In this document: piece after piece, positions 52,987-61,698 of the stretch | Layout of the letters: the number at the start of each line of letters is the position of its first letter | Position numbering within the stretch: the first letter of the stretch is position 1 | Assembly (NCBI GenBank): GCA_041738715.1 | Contig: JBGSPI010000018.1 | Location: forward strand, 1-64,000 | DNA length: 64,000 nt | Source: Chamaesiphon sp041738715 | Lineage (GTDB): Bacteria > Cyanobacteriota > Cyanobacteriia > Cyanobacteriales > Chamaesiphonaceae | Direction of reading: 5' to 3' | Position numbers and translations under genes: made by a program | The notes under the pieces: generated by a model | What the model saw: the letters and a program-made list of their open reading frames with translations, nothing else | Databases searched by the model: none | What the model was told of the DNA's origin: nothing

Positions 52987-53411
52987 GTCAGATTGATTCC
53001 TCTCTATTTCGCTTAAATAATGCCGGGTATGAGCAAAGTGCCCATAGTCATGCGATCGACAGCATAGATTTGTGAGCAGCCGCTACTAGCTAGATAAACT
53101 AGCTAATAGTAGTAGTTTTCATCTCTATTTGAATACTAAGGGAAAACACCGCGATCTGTTACGATCGGACACTCCAAAGTTGAACGGTATTCGTAATCAA
53201 ATTTCAGGAATTCATCTTAATTACTTATATCTCATTGAGAGAATCGGCGATGGGCAATGGAATATATCTGGTAATTTTTAAGCTCTAGTGGCTAGCATCA
53301 GCGAGTAATCGGCACCGAACAGATGAGTTGGAAGTGTAGCTAAACAGTTATAATATTGCCCAGCATTAAGTTTCGTTATTAATCCGATCGTCTAATCCTA
53401 TCAAAAATCTC
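52987..53411. promoter_or_regulatory. Divergent promoter region of petF and bvdR
   Basis: No gene is seen in these 425 bases. petF (minus) and bvdR (plus) diverge from it, so both promoters lie here; the highly expressed petF should have its leader near 52990-53060, where the first bases upstream of the ATG are AT-rich. I see no clear consensus boxes beyond AT-rich stretches such as TTATAATATT at 53349, a possible -10 for bvdR. Confidence 0.4.
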
Positions 53412-54413
53412 ATGCCTGAAATTATTGGTTATGGCAAAATTACGCTACCGATCGGTGTTGGCATAGTAGGAACGGGATTTGCGGCGAAGATCCGGGCGCA
53501 GACAATCCAAGCAGAAGCGCGAACTCACTTATTGGCGATCTCTGGTCGCAACCCCAACCGGACGAAGGAATTTGCAGCAGATTTTAATGTCCCAGTGGTA
53601 GCAGATTGGCAAAAATTAGTAGAGATGGCCGAGATTGATTTAGTCATCGTCTCAACAATCAATTGCGATCATGGCAAAATTGTCCGTGCTGCTGTGGCTG
53701 CTGGTAAACATACGATCGTCGAATATCCTTTGTCTCTAGATCCCCAGGAAGCTGCTGAAATTATTGCCCTAGCGGAGTCAAAGGGCGTATTACTCCACGT
53801 CGAACATATCGAACTCCTGGGCGGATTGCATCAGACAATGCGCCAATGGCTGGGTCATCTGGGAGCGGTTTATTATGCTCGCTACAGCACGATCGTCCCG
53901 CAACGACCTGTTCCCGAAAAATGGACTTACCATCGGTCTGAGTTCGGTTTTCCCCTCAGTGCGGCACTATCTCGACTCCATCGGTTTACCGATTTGTTTG
54001 GCTCGATCGAGAGTGTCAACTGTCACAATCAGTACTGGGGCGGCGTGGGTGACTACTATCGGACTTGCCTCTGTACAGCACAGCTACGTTTCAAAAACAC
54101 TACTGCAATCGGCGAAGTAGTGTATGGCAAAGGTGAAGGGTTATGGCAAGATTCCCGCAAGTTTGAAGTGCATGGGGAGCATGGAGCTTTGGTGTTTAAT
54201 GGCGATGAAGGTGTACTAATTCAAGGAGATCAGACTATCACCTTAGATCTCGGTTCTCGACGCGGTTTATTTGCCAAGGATACTGAATTTGTGCTGGATT
54301 GTTTGTTGAATGGCAAACCAAACTACGTCACCCCAGCGGCGAGTTTGGCAACACTCCGCGCTGCTGATGCGGCGAGAATCTCTTCGGAAACCCGTCGTAC
54401 AGTGATCGTCTAG
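53412..54413 (+). CDS. bvdR: Biliverdin reductase BvdR-like (Gfo/Idh/MocA family)
   Basis: The product is 333 aa. The N-terminal Rossmann domain has VGIVGTGFAAKIRAQTIQ. The rest follows the cyanobacterial BvdR pattern: LVIVSTINCDHGKIVRAAVAAGKHTIVEYPLSL, LLHVEHIELLGGLHQTMRQ, YYARYSTIVPQRPVPEKWTYHRSEFGFPLSAALSRLHRFTDLFGSIE, and SRRGLFAKDTEFVLDCL. Many of these blocks match what I recall of Synechocystis BvdR. It reduces biliverdin to bilirubin with NADPH and affects phycobilisome assembly in Synechocystis. It is divergent from petF. Confidence 0.9.
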   Translation: MPEIIGYGKITLPIGVGIVGTGFAAKIRAQTIQAEARTHLLAISGRNPNRTKEFAADFNVPVVADWQKLVEMAEIDLVIVSTINCDHGKIVRAAVAAGKHTIVEYPLSLDPQEAAEIIALAESKGVLLHVEHIELLGGLHQTMRQWLGHLGAVYYARYSTIVPQRPVPEKWTYHRSEFGFPLSAALSRLHRFTDLFGSIESVNCHNQYWGGVGDYYRTCLCTAQLRFKNTTAIGEVVYGKGEGLWQDSRKFEVHGEHGALVFNGDEGVLIQGDQTITLDLGSRRGLFAKDTEFVLDCLLNGKPNYVTPAASLATLRAADAARISSETRRTVIV

Positions 54414-54460
54414 ATGGGGACGGGGGGACGAGGGGACAAGGGGACTGTCAACTGCTTGCC

Positions 54461-54474
54461 CTGAGCTTGTCGAA
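54461..54474. repeat. CTGAGCTTGTCGAA dispersed repeat
   Basis: CTGAGCTTGTCGAA lies in the spacer after bvdR, just beyond a GGGGACAAGGGGAC-type heptamer tract (about 54414-54445). It is a copy of a short repeat widespread in bacterial genomes, and it resembles the copy at 46823. Confidence 0.65.
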
Positions 54475-54477
54475 AGG

Positions 54478-54912
54478 TTAACTGTCCCTTTCCTCTTCCT
54501 CCTTTTTCCTTTCCCCTAACCCCAACAACCAATTAGCCGCAGTTGCGCGTCTAGTTTGACGGGGACCAAATTCACCGATTTTATAGCCCTTGAAACCAAG
54601 TTTTGTTTTCAGCAGTTGTTTATGTTCGGCGGGAATCGATCGAGTGAGTTTGACAGTAGCTGGACGACTAGCGATAAAATCGGGTGGTGTGGGGTAAGTT
54701 TCTAACCACTCTGGCGCAACTTTACCGGTATCCCAAACCTGACTGACTGGATCAAATCGATAGCCTAAATGATGCCACAAGATCTGATTGACTTGCTGAT
54801 CGGTAATGGTGTCGTTGAGGATCGCCCAAATTGTATCTAGATTGAGTCGGGGCACTTCTGACCACTCTAAACTGGTGTAGTCGATCGCTTCTTCAGCACT
54901 ATCAAACGGCAT
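54478..54912 (-). CDS. DUF1823 protein
   Basis: The product is 144 aa. It shows the cyanobacterial DUF1823 pattern: LNLDTIWAILNDTITDQQVNQILWHHLGYRFDPVSQVWDTGKVAPEWLETYPTPPDFIASRPATVKLTRSIP, then LLKTKLGFKGYKIGEFGPRQTRRATAANWLLG. The family is restricted to cyanobacteria and plants as far as I know, and its role is unknown. The last ~12 residues (ERKKEEEERDS) are encoded by a purine-rich tract next to a heptamer repeat and are probably not conserved. It lies between thf1 and bvdR. Confidence 0.9.
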   Translation of the reverse strand: MPFDSAEEAIDYTSLEWSEVPRLNLDTIWAILNDTITDQQVNQILWHHLGYRFDPVSQVWDTGKVAPEWLETYPTPPDFIASRPATVKLTRSIPAEHKQLLKTKLGFKGYKIGEFGPRQTRRATAANWLLGLGERKKEEEERDS

Positions 54913-55014
54913 GAAATTACTAATTGTAAATTAACAAATAGAGAAAAGCGACGACTCAACGCAATCGAGTCGTCTTAGGCATTCCGGGAAAACTTCCTGG
55001 CAATTTGTCGATTG

Positions 55015-55725
55015 TTAAGATTCAGACGGAGCGGGGGTAGCCGGAGCCTCGGCTTTTTCCTGGGAGCGTTTTTCGCGTTTTTTGCGATCGGCTTCTACTA
55101 CATCCGCCATGACTGCTTCCATCTGAACGAGCTTATCTAGATTACTTCGATAGGCTTCGAGATCCTTTTGCAATTTATCCGTCGGAATATGTAAAGCTTC
55201 TCCAAGTTTCGCTACGGCTGCTTCGCGCTGCTTTTCATCCTTCAGCAGATCTGGTGCGGCTTGTTCGATGATTGTAAATAAGCCAATCCCGAACAGACGG
55301 CTATATTTAAACTTCGGATTAGTAGAGATCCGACTGAGCGTATCAGCTAATTGCGCCCCGATCCCATCAGGAGTGGGTTGAGCTATCCAGTTGAGGATGT
55401 CTTGTCCTTGCATACCGCGGGCGAATTCTTCAACACCGGTAGCATCTTGGCGGAACTTGTCGGGGCTACCACCCATCGACTGGCACAAAGCGGTAAAAAT
55501 CGATTGTTTATCTGTTTCGGGGCGATAACTTGCCATAAACCGATCGAAGCTACTGACTACACCCAGCGCGTAAATCGGATCGTAGGCAAAATCAACATTG
55601 GTAGAAAGTAAGTGCATTTCTACCATCAATTCTTCTACCACCCGCCGATAAATCGAATTAATCGGACGTGTATGTTGAGAGTAGAAATTGCGTTTGGTAT
55701 CGGAGACAGTACTCAGGTTATTCAC
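55015..55725 (-). CDS. thf1: Thylakoid formation protein Thf1/Psb29
   Basis: The product is 236 aa. It carries the Thf1 signature: TVSDTKRNFYSQHTRPINSIYRRVVEELMVEMHLLSTNVDFAYDPIYALGVVSSFDRFM, then FTALCQSMGGSPDKFRQDA, LFGIGLFTIIEQA and a basic coiled-coil tail (ADRKKREKRSQEKAEAPATPAPSES). Thf1 (Psb29) helps in photosystem II assembly, thylakoid organisation and FtsH stability. The disordered C-terminal tail is normal. It is followed by DUF1823 on the same strand. Confidence 0.95.
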   Translation of the reverse strand: MNNLSTVSDTKRNFYSQHTRPINSIYRRVVEELMVEMHLLSTNVDFAYDPIYALGVVSSFDRFMASYRPETDKQSIFTALCQSMGGSPDKFRQDATGVEEFARGMQGQDILNWIAQPTPDGIGAQLADTLSRISTNPKFKYSRLFGIGLFTIIEQAAPDLLKDEKQREAAVAKLGEALHIPTDKLQKDLEAYRSNLDKLVQMEAVMADVVEADRKKREKRSQEKAEAPATPAPSES

Positions 55726-55973
55726 CGGGCTATACAGGAGATTTAGTTATTAATCCTTAATTATCGACGATCGACCCTACATTAAGCAAAGATCGCGATC
55801 CCCAAATCGAAAAATAATCGGCTGAAACTACTGTCTAATCAGAGTTCTCCGCAATTAATCGCAACCAGACATCGATCGATTAGTAATTATTTGTGCCTTT
55901 ATACGGATACGTTCTGGAAATTTACCAGGCATCTTGGTAGATAAGAGATAGTTTCTATTGGGGCAGAAGTGGT

Positions 55974-56687
55974 ATGGTTCAACACAACTTTAATCTAGCA
56001 GCATGGTTCGCGATCGGTGCAATGACCACAACGATTGTATTACCGCCACATCCAGTTGTTGCTGCTACTCTCCGTCCCAATATTGAATCAACGGTGGATG
56101 TGCCCCTATCAACTGCCACTCGTCAATATCAGCGAGGCTTAACCGCAGTGAGGGCAGGAAATTTGCTTCAAGCGATTAGTAATTTTGATCGGGCGATTGC
56201 CGCTAACCCAAAATACATTCAAGCTTATATCGAACGGGGTAATGCCAAAGATATCATTGGCGATCGACCGGGTGCGATCGCTGACTATACTAGAGTAATT
56301 GCCATCGATCCGCAACATGCTGTTGCTTACTACAATCGCGGCACGATTTTGAGTAAAATCAACAATAAACAAGCTGCCATTGCCGACTATACTGCGGCAA
56401 TCTCGATTAATCCAAACTATGCTCAGGCTTATTTAAATCGCGGTAACGAACTCGACGATTTGGGAAATCTAGCTGCTGCCCTGACAGACTACGATCGCGC
56501 AATTCAACTCAGATCCAATTACGCGCTCGCATATCTCAATCGTGGCATCGCTTACGGACGTGCTGGAGATCGACCCAAAGCTATTGCCGATCTCCAACAA
56601 GCTGCTAGTTTATTCAAAGCACAGGGCGATATCAATAAATATAGTCGCACGCAAAGAATGATTCACGATCTTCAGTCGGAGATCTAG
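55974..56687 (+). CDS. Secreted TPR-repeat protein
   Basis: The product is 237 aa. A signal-like N-terminus (AAWFAIGAMTTTIVLPPHPVVAA) is followed by at least five tetratricopeptide repeats from ~55 to 235: LQAISNFDRAIAANPKYIQAYIERGNAKDIIGDRPGAIADYTRVIAIDPQHAVAYYNRG..., with the usual W/L-G-Y-A-F-A-P positions. TPR proteins form scaffolds for protein partners; here it would act in the periplasm or lumen. The client is not evident. It precedes tatC by 120 bases. Confidence 0.85.
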   Translation: MVQHNFNLAAWFAIGAMTTTIVLPPHPVVAATLRPNIESTVDVPLSTATRQYQRGLTAVRAGNLLQAISNFDRAIAANPKYIQAYIERGNAKDIIGDRPGAIADYTRVIAIDPQHAVAYYNRGTILSKINNKQAAIADYTAAISINPNYAQAYLNRGNELDDLGNLAAALTDYDRAIQLRSNYALAYLNRGIAYGRAGDRPKAIADLQQAASLFKAQGDINKYSRTQRMIHDLQSEI

Positions 56688-56807
56688 GGAAAGGGGAATT
56701 GGCAATAGTCCCCCATTCACACCTCATCCACTGATCCGCTAACTAGCAACTTACGTTATTCCCGATCCTCTATAATTAGAAGGAAGTTCAGACAAACATC
56801 TTCCTCG

Positions 56808-57614
56808 ATGACTCCAGAAGTAGACAGCGATCTTCAGCCCAATGCCGAACTAAGTACCGCTCTATGGTCGCCAGAACCAGGGGTTGAAGATCTGAGCGAA
56901 TTGGACGAACTCCCCAGTGAGGTGGAGATGTCCTTTTTCGATCATTTGGAAGAGTTGCGCCAGCGAATATTTTATTCGATTATTGGAGTTGCGGTGGGTG
57001 CTGTAGGCTGCTTTGTCTATGCCAAACAAATTGTCCAAATCTTAGAAGTTCCGGCTGCGGGGATTAAGTTTCTCCAACTAGCTCCAGGCGAATATTTTTT
57101 CGTCTCGGTGAAAGTGGCTGGCTACTGTGGTTTATTGGTTGCTAGTCCCGTCGTATTGTATCAAATCATCCAATTTGTCTTGCCAGGATTGACTAGGCGG
57201 GAACGGCGGTTGGTATTGCCAGTAGTGGCTGGTTCTTCGGTGTTATTTGTTGGCGGTATTGCCTTTGCCTATTATGTTTTGATTCCGGCTGCCCTCAATT
57301 TTCTCATTGGCTATGGTGCGGATGTCGTGGAGCAGGCTTGGTCGATTGATCGATATTTTGAGTTTGTGTTGATCTTATTATTTGCGACGGGGTTATTATT
57401 TGAATTGCCCGTGGTGCAGATTATTTTATCCCTATTGGGTATTCTCTCTTCCAAATTGATGTTATCTGGTTGGCAGAGTGTGGTGGTAGGCTCAATGGTT
57501 GTAGGTGCGATCGTTACTCCCTCTACAGATCCACTCACCCAAAGTTTATTAGCTGGGGCAGTTTTGGCATTATATTTTGGTGGTGTCGGGATTGTGAAGT
57601 TGTTGGGTAAATAA
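56808..57614 (+). CDS. tatC: Sec-independent protein translocase TatC
   Basis: The product is 268 aa. After an acidic N-terminus comes the TatC signature MSFFDHLEELRQRIFYSIIG (the Glu and Arg bind the twin-arginine signal), LAPGEYFFVSVKVAGYCGLLVASPVVLYQIIQFVLPGLTRRERR and further helices; about six membrane segments are visible. TatC recognises twin-arginine signals and moves folded proteins across the plasma and thylakoid membranes. TatA/TatB genes are not in this window. The extended acidic N-terminus (~45 residues) is typical of cyanobacterial and plastid TatC. Confidence 0.95.
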   Translation: MTPEVDSDLQPNAELSTALWSPEPGVEDLSELDELPSEVEMSFFDHLEELRQRIFYSIIGVAVGAVGCFVYAKQIVQILEVPAAGIKFLQLAPGEYFFVSVKVAGYCGLLVASPVVLYQIIQFVLPGLTRRERRLVLPVVAGSSVLFVGGIAFAYYVLIPAALNFLIGYGADVVEQAWSIDRYFEFVLILLFATGLLFELPVVQIILSLLGILSSKLMLSGWQSVVVGSMVVGAIVTPSTDPLTQSLLAGAVLALYFGGVGIVKLLGK

Positions 57615-57630
57615 TCGATCGAAAGTATAG

Positions 57631-58320
57631 TCAAAAGTGAGATTGTGCAAGTCGCTCTACGAATTCCTCATAAGACACAGAAACTGCACCGTAGCGAGCA
57701 AAATTGTCATTCAGTTTACCGCAGTCGATTAGATGATATTTACCATTTTTTAACAGATCGACTAATGTAGCTAGCGCGATCGCACCCGCATGATTTTCCC
57801 GATGGAACATACTCATAAGTCCAAAGTTACGATTCACGACTAGGCCCCAAACTCCACCGACTAAACAATCGTTTTGATAAGTTTCAATCGTTTTTACGCA
57901 TCCTTTTTGAAATAATTCCTGATAAACCTGAATCAGGGGTTCGTTAATCCAAGTTTTATCGCGTTGACAAGAACGAATGACTTCTTCAAAATTGGTATTG
58001 TAACGAATTTCAAAAGGCTGTTTTCGCAGAATTCCTTGCAATCGTTTGGGGATATTGGCTGTCTCTGGGGTAACGATCGCCCGCTCCGAGAATATTTCCC
58101 AGACCAACTGGTCTGGATTATCTTCGCCAAAAAGCACCATGCCCTGATAATAGTTACTAATTACTCGTTCCGGTGAAACTGGTGCGAGTTCGCAGGCACT
58201 GCCGATCGCTATTTCAGGGCTAGGAAAGAATTTAAAGATGATTTTGAGAAATCTCTGCCCGATTCTGATGTTAATGTTTCTCCATTTCTGGGATATATAC
58301 GACAATTTTTCATGAATCAT
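57631..58320 (-). CDS. aat: Leucyl/phenylalanyl-tRNA-protein transferase (Aat-like)
   Basis: The product is 229 aa. It matches the Aat pattern: LRKQPFEIRYNTNFEEVIRSCQ, TWINEPLIQVYQELFQKGCVKTIETYQNDCLVGGVWGLVVNRNFGLMSMFHRENHAGAIALATLVDLLKNGKYHLIDCGKLNDNFARYGAVSVSYEEF. Aat attaches Leu or Phe to the N-terminus of proteins with basic termini, marking them for ClpAP/ClpS degradation. The usual GxFPW-type start is altered (YQGMVLFGEDNP), so some residues near the tRNA-binding end differ. Function should be checked. It is convergent with tatC. Confidence 0.82.
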   Translation of the reverse strand: MIHEKLSYISQKWRNINIRIGQRFLKIIFKFFPSPEIAIGSACELAPVSPERVISNYYQGMVLFGEDNPDQLVWEIFSERAIVTPETANIPKRLQGILRKQPFEIRYNTNFEEVIRSCQRDKTWINEPLIQVYQELFQKGCVKTIETYQNDCLVGGVWGLVVNRNFGLMSMFHRENHAGAIALATLVDLLKNGKYHLIDCGKLNDNFARYGAVSVSYEEFVERLAQSHF

Positions 58321-58413
58321 TTTGTTCGATCAAATTCAAATTTATTACAATAATTGCGTTACTATGTAATTCTGATGACTATCTATCCAAAATACATCAT
58401 GTAAATAGCTAAA

Positions 58414-59487
58414 CTATTTTTCAGCTAAATGACTATTGCTTTCTGCTACAAGTTCTCGAACTAGATCTAACTGCTGACTAACTGCACCACTTTTTAATAA
58501 CTCCTCAGCCAACTTCATCCCTGCTGACATATCAGTTGCTGCGCCACAATGCCAGAGATAAAATCCAGCATTCCACAGCACAGCATTGAACAGTTCTGAC
58601 GGTTCACCCGCTAATACTGTGGCAAAATTAACCATCAGTTCGGGAGTCGGTAATAGAGGTGGATTGACATTACTTAAACCATAGTCATAATGGTGCAGAA
58701 AAATCCGCTCTAACTCTTGCCCAGCTTGATGAACGCCGATAATTACGGCTCGATCGCGTGGTAAGTCAGTACTCCCCTCTAAACCTTTAACTGTGGTCAC
58801 TTTTTGCGGACTTCCTCGCAGTGTCGCGGCAACTAGTGCCATTTGTTCCGTAGGCGGGTGAACATAACCAAAGATCAGGTGAGCATCGCCAGCATAGGGA
58901 CACCACATTAGCTCCAAAGTAGCGATCGGCGGACGTTTTCCAATTTGGTCGCGATAGGGAGTTAGTCCGGCGGCAAGAGGGAAATGAGTGGGCGTGTAAA
59001 TGAAGCCTAAACCTGCTGTCGCAAAGATAGATTGAATTTGAGATAAGGATAGTTTTGTCCAGTCTATGCCCCATTCCTGCCAAATCTCGATCGCGGGAAT
59101 ACCATATTTAGTCGGCATTCGATCTCCGCCATGTAAAATTAGCGGAATCCCTGCTGCGGTGAGGACGAGGGAGACTAATGATGCCACTGGTGTAGTCCGC
59201 GATCGACCATCATAGGGAATACCCAAGATTACCGGAGTGCGAGTGTGACTGGCAACAGGTTGTAATTGGGGGCCTAATTTGGCATAAGCATCTAACATCC
59301 CCGCTAACTCTGCACCTGTCGGACGTTTAATTCGATGGGCGATCAGAAATGCACCAATTTGGGCAGGTGTGGCTGTTTGTTCCAGCATCATTTCCATAGC
59401 TGTCGCTGCTTCTGCACGAGTCAAACTTTTACCTGTGTGGGGACCACTGCCAATTTTTTGGACAAATTCTCGAAATCGATCGCTCAT
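58414..59487 (-). CDS. Anthranilate phosphoribosyltransferase-like protein (TrpD2/YbiB type)
   Basis: The product is 357 aa. The fold is that of the TrpD family: SLTRAEAATAMEMMLEQTATPAQIGAFLIAHRIKRPTGAELAGMLDA, GIPYDGRSRTTPVASLVSLVLTAAGIPLILHGGDRMPTKYG, and TTVKGLEGSTDLPRDRAVIIG. The active-site GTGGD of true TrpD is replaced by IPYDGRSR, as in TrpD2/YbiB proteins that lost phosphoribosyl transfer and bind nucleic acid. So it is likely not a tryptophan enzyme. It is downstream of the LysR regulator on the same strand with a 96-base gap. Confidence 0.8.
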   Translation of the reverse strand: MSDRFREFVQKIGSGPHTGKSLTRAEAATAMEMMLEQTATPAQIGAFLIAHRIKRPTGAELAGMLDAYAKLGPQLQPVASHTRTPVILGIPYDGRSRTTPVASLVSLVLTAAGIPLILHGGDRMPTKYGIPAIEIWQEWGIDWTKLSLSQIQSIFATAGLGFIYTPTHFPLAAGLTPYRDQIGKRPPIATLELMWCPYAGDAHLIFGYVHPPTEQMALVAATLRGSPQKVTTVKGLEGSTDLPRDRAVIIGVHQAGQELERIFLHHYDYGLSNVNPPLLPTPELMVNFATVLAGEPSELFNAVLWNAGFYLWHCGAATDMSAGMKLAEELLKSGAVSQQLDLVRELVAESNSHLAEK

Positions 59488-59583
59488 TGGTTAGGGGATA
59501 GAGGTTAGGGAGTGGGCACTTTCGCTACGCGCAGTCAGCGGAATCGAACTGAGGAGTTGAGAGTTGGGAGTAGCGTCGCGGCT

Positions 59584-60501
59584 CTACCATCGACTCTCTG
59601 ATGCTAATTTTGCGACTAGATCGCAGAAATATTCAATCGGGGGAATTTGGAGTCTGTCGCTGGTGGTGACGAGGACGACTTGGCGGGAGAGTTTAATTCC
59701 AGTTTGGGGAATGGGTTCGATCGATCGAACTGCCAGGGTGGGATCTTCTGCCATATCGATCAGTGCAGATTTAGGGAGCATTGCAATCAATTCGCCTTGT
59801 CTAACTACACCCCGAAAGGCATCGAGCGTATTCAATTCTAGCACTGCTTGGAGTTCGCTACCCTGGTTGCTAAATTGTTGTTGGACTAACCGCTGCATCC
59901 CGTACCCATCCTTAAATACCACCTGAGGATATTTCACCAATTCCGCCCATGGTATTTGGGGATATTGGCTGAGAGGATGTTCGGCTGACAGGAGCATTTC
60001 GATCGGCTCCTCGTAGAGATTTTGGGCTACCAGCGCAGGACTAGCGGTAAATAGTGGATTATCCATCACGATCGCGATATCGACTAACCCATCCTTAAGT
60101 ACTTTCAATGCTCGATCGCTACCCAAGGCAGTTACCCTTAATTGTACATGGGGATACTGATGACAAAATTTTTGGAAGATCGGTGGCAGAAAGTGGGCGC
60201 AAACGGAGTGAATGGCGGCAACACAGAGTTCTGGTTGTTTGCCAGTGAGGAGATCGCTGATTGATTGATGTGCTTGTTGCCACTCCCGACAAATCCGCTG
60301 GGCATGGGGTAACAACCGTTCGCCACCAATTGTTAAAGTCGCTTGAGAGTGGCGATGGAATAGGGCAGTACCTAGATTTATTTCCAAGCCTTGGATTTGG
60401 CGGCTAATGGTCGATTGGGTACAACCACAGGTACGGGAAGCCTGTTGAAAACTGCCAGTTTCGGCGATCGCCAGAAAGGCTTGCAACTGTTCGATGCGCA
60501 T
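59584..60501 (-). CDS. LysR-family transcriptional regulator
   Basis: The product is 305 aa. The N-terminal helix-turn-helix is MRIEQLQAFLAIAETGSFQQASRTCGCTQSTISRQIQGLEINLGTALFHRHSQATLTIGGERLL. The rest is the periplasmic-binding-like effector domain (LCVAAIHSVCAHFLPPIFQKFCHQYPHVQLRVTALG). LysR regulators respond to a small metabolite; the closest cyanobacterial ones include carbon and nitrogen regulators, but I cannot place this one. Its DNA target is probably its own upstream region, where an AT-rich gap leads to a plus-strand terminator. The TrpD2-like gene follows it. Confidence 0.93.
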   Translation of the reverse strand: MRIEQLQAFLAIAETGSFQQASRTCGCTQSTISRQIQGLEINLGTALFHRHSQATLTIGGERLLPHAQRICREWQQAHQSISDLLTGKQPELCVAAIHSVCAHFLPPIFQKFCHQYPHVQLRVTALGSDRALKVLKDGLVDIAIVMDNPLFTASPALVAQNLYEEPIEMLLSAEHPLSQYPQIPWAELVKYPQVVFKDGYGMQRLVQQQFSNQGSELQAVLELNTLDAFRGVVRQGELIAMLPKSALIDMAEDPTLAVRSIEPIPQTGIKLSRQVVLVTTSDRLQIPPIEYFCDLVAKLASESRW

Positions 60502-60771
60502 ACTCGATCGATATTGTCTGATAATTGAGACGTTTATGAATAGATGAAGCGATCTATTTCCAAGATAGATTAACAGTCTTTAGAGCCAGAGATTAGTAAT
60601 TAATGGAACAGGATGGTTGTCAATTGAATCTAAGTCAGTGTAAGGGTTGAGTACTCTCAATTCCATTTAAGTAGATTTACAAGACAAAGGGTGAAAATTA
60701 ATTTTCACCCTTTTTTTGGCTCAATTAATATGTAACTAAGTTAACAATAGCTATCTCTTGGAGACGGATAC
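60502..60771. other. Spacer between the LysR gene and the L,D-transpeptidase gene
   Basis: These 270 bases hold the LysR promoter and the stem-loop at 60686-60717. No open reading frame of note is present. The rest is AT-rich without recognisable motifs. Confidence 0.5.
60686..60717 (+). terminator. Stem-loop with T-tract, better terminator on the plus strand
   Basis: AAAGGGTGAAAATT pairs perfectly with AATTTTCACCCTTT at 60686-60713, followed on the plus strand by seven T. On the minus strand only TTTG follows the stem. No plus-strand gene ends nearby, yet the L,D-transpeptidase gene on the minus strand ends 55 bases away. It may terminate a small RNA transcribed from the LysR upstream region, or act weakly for the minus-strand gene. 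Confidence 0.6.
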
Positions 60772-61515
60772 TTACTTAGCAACAACTTTAACGATAGTGC
60801 CAACTTTAACTAGTGGGAAGAGAGCTTTGACATCGCGATTGTGCATCCGCACACAGCCATGAGAGACTGCTTTACCGATTGATTTGGTATCGGGAGTTCC
60901 ATGAAAACCGATCGTGTCTTTCCCGTCAGTCCAGAAGCCGATCCAACGTTCGCCAAGTGGATTGTTTGGTCCTGGTTTGACTACTTTACCATTTTTAAAG
61001 TTAGTCCAGCCGGGATTTTCGACTTTTTCCATGACTTGCCATTCGCCAACTGGTGTTTCCCAGCCCTTTTTGCCGATCGCTACAGGATATTTGGTTAGAA
61101 CTTTATCACCCTTGTAGACATAAACATGCTTTTCTTTCAAATTGAGGACGAGTTGGACATCCTCCATCACTGGTGGAGAATTAGTACTAACTGACGATGC
61201 TGGAGGCTTCTGCGGAGTAGGCGTAATATTATTACTAGTTGCGGGTTTACTGCCGGTTGTTGTTGCTACGGGGATTGATGATAACTCATCTCCAGACTTG
61301 GGCTTAGTGCCTGGTCGGCTCACACTATCTATTTTGATCTGAGCCGGATTTGCCATTTTGGGCTGGCTGACTGTGACTGTTTTTGTTGACTGGGGCGAGA
61401 GATCTTGCCCGCGCACCGGAATAGTTTCGGCATTAAGCTTGGCGGGGGAAATCGCCAGGATCGATGTGATAACTAAACTAGACTTGAGTAGAAAAGAATT
61501 GGTTTGTTGAAACAT
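60772..61515 (-). CDS. L,D-transpeptidase (YkuD domain), secreted
   Basis: The product is 247 aa. A signal peptide (SFLLKSSLVITSILAISPAKLNA) precedes a ~100-residue Pro/Ser/Thr/Lys linker, then the YkuD domain from ~120 to the end. Its catalytic motif is SHGCVRMHNRD with the active-site Cys, preceded by GFHGTPDTKSIGK. It would form 3->3 cross-links in peptidoglycan or attach proteins to it. The long spacer could reach through the cell wall layer. It stands alone. Confidence 0.92.
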   Translation of the reverse strand: MFQQTNSFLLKSSLVITSILAISPAKLNAETIPVRGQDLSPQSTKTVTVSQPKMANPAQIKIDSVSRPGTKPKSGDELSSIPVATTTGSKPATSNNITPTPQKPPASSVSTNSPPVMEDVQLVLNLKEKHVYVYKGDKVLTKYPVAIGKKGWETPVGEWQVMEKVENPGWTNFKNGKVVKPGPNNPLGERWIGFWTDGKDTIGFHGTPDTKSIGKAVSHGCVRMHNRDVKALFPLVKVGTIVKVVAK

Positions 61516-61698
61516 TATTCACCCTAACGTGTTGGACTGCGATCTAGATAAGTACTCAAGCAAAATTAATTACACATTAATAATCTTCAAATTCCTTACT
61601 CACAAGGTGTCTATGTAAAATATTGTGTGATTAACTATGTGGAAATACTTATAGATGCCGTTATAGTACCCATTTAACTTACAGTTCTAACATGAGTA

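Noticed and set aside
58414..59487. True TrpD (tryptophan pathway) call
   Set aside because: The GTGGD phosphoribosyl pyrophosphate-binding motif is replaced by IPYDGRSR, so a TrpD2/YbiB-like role is more likely.
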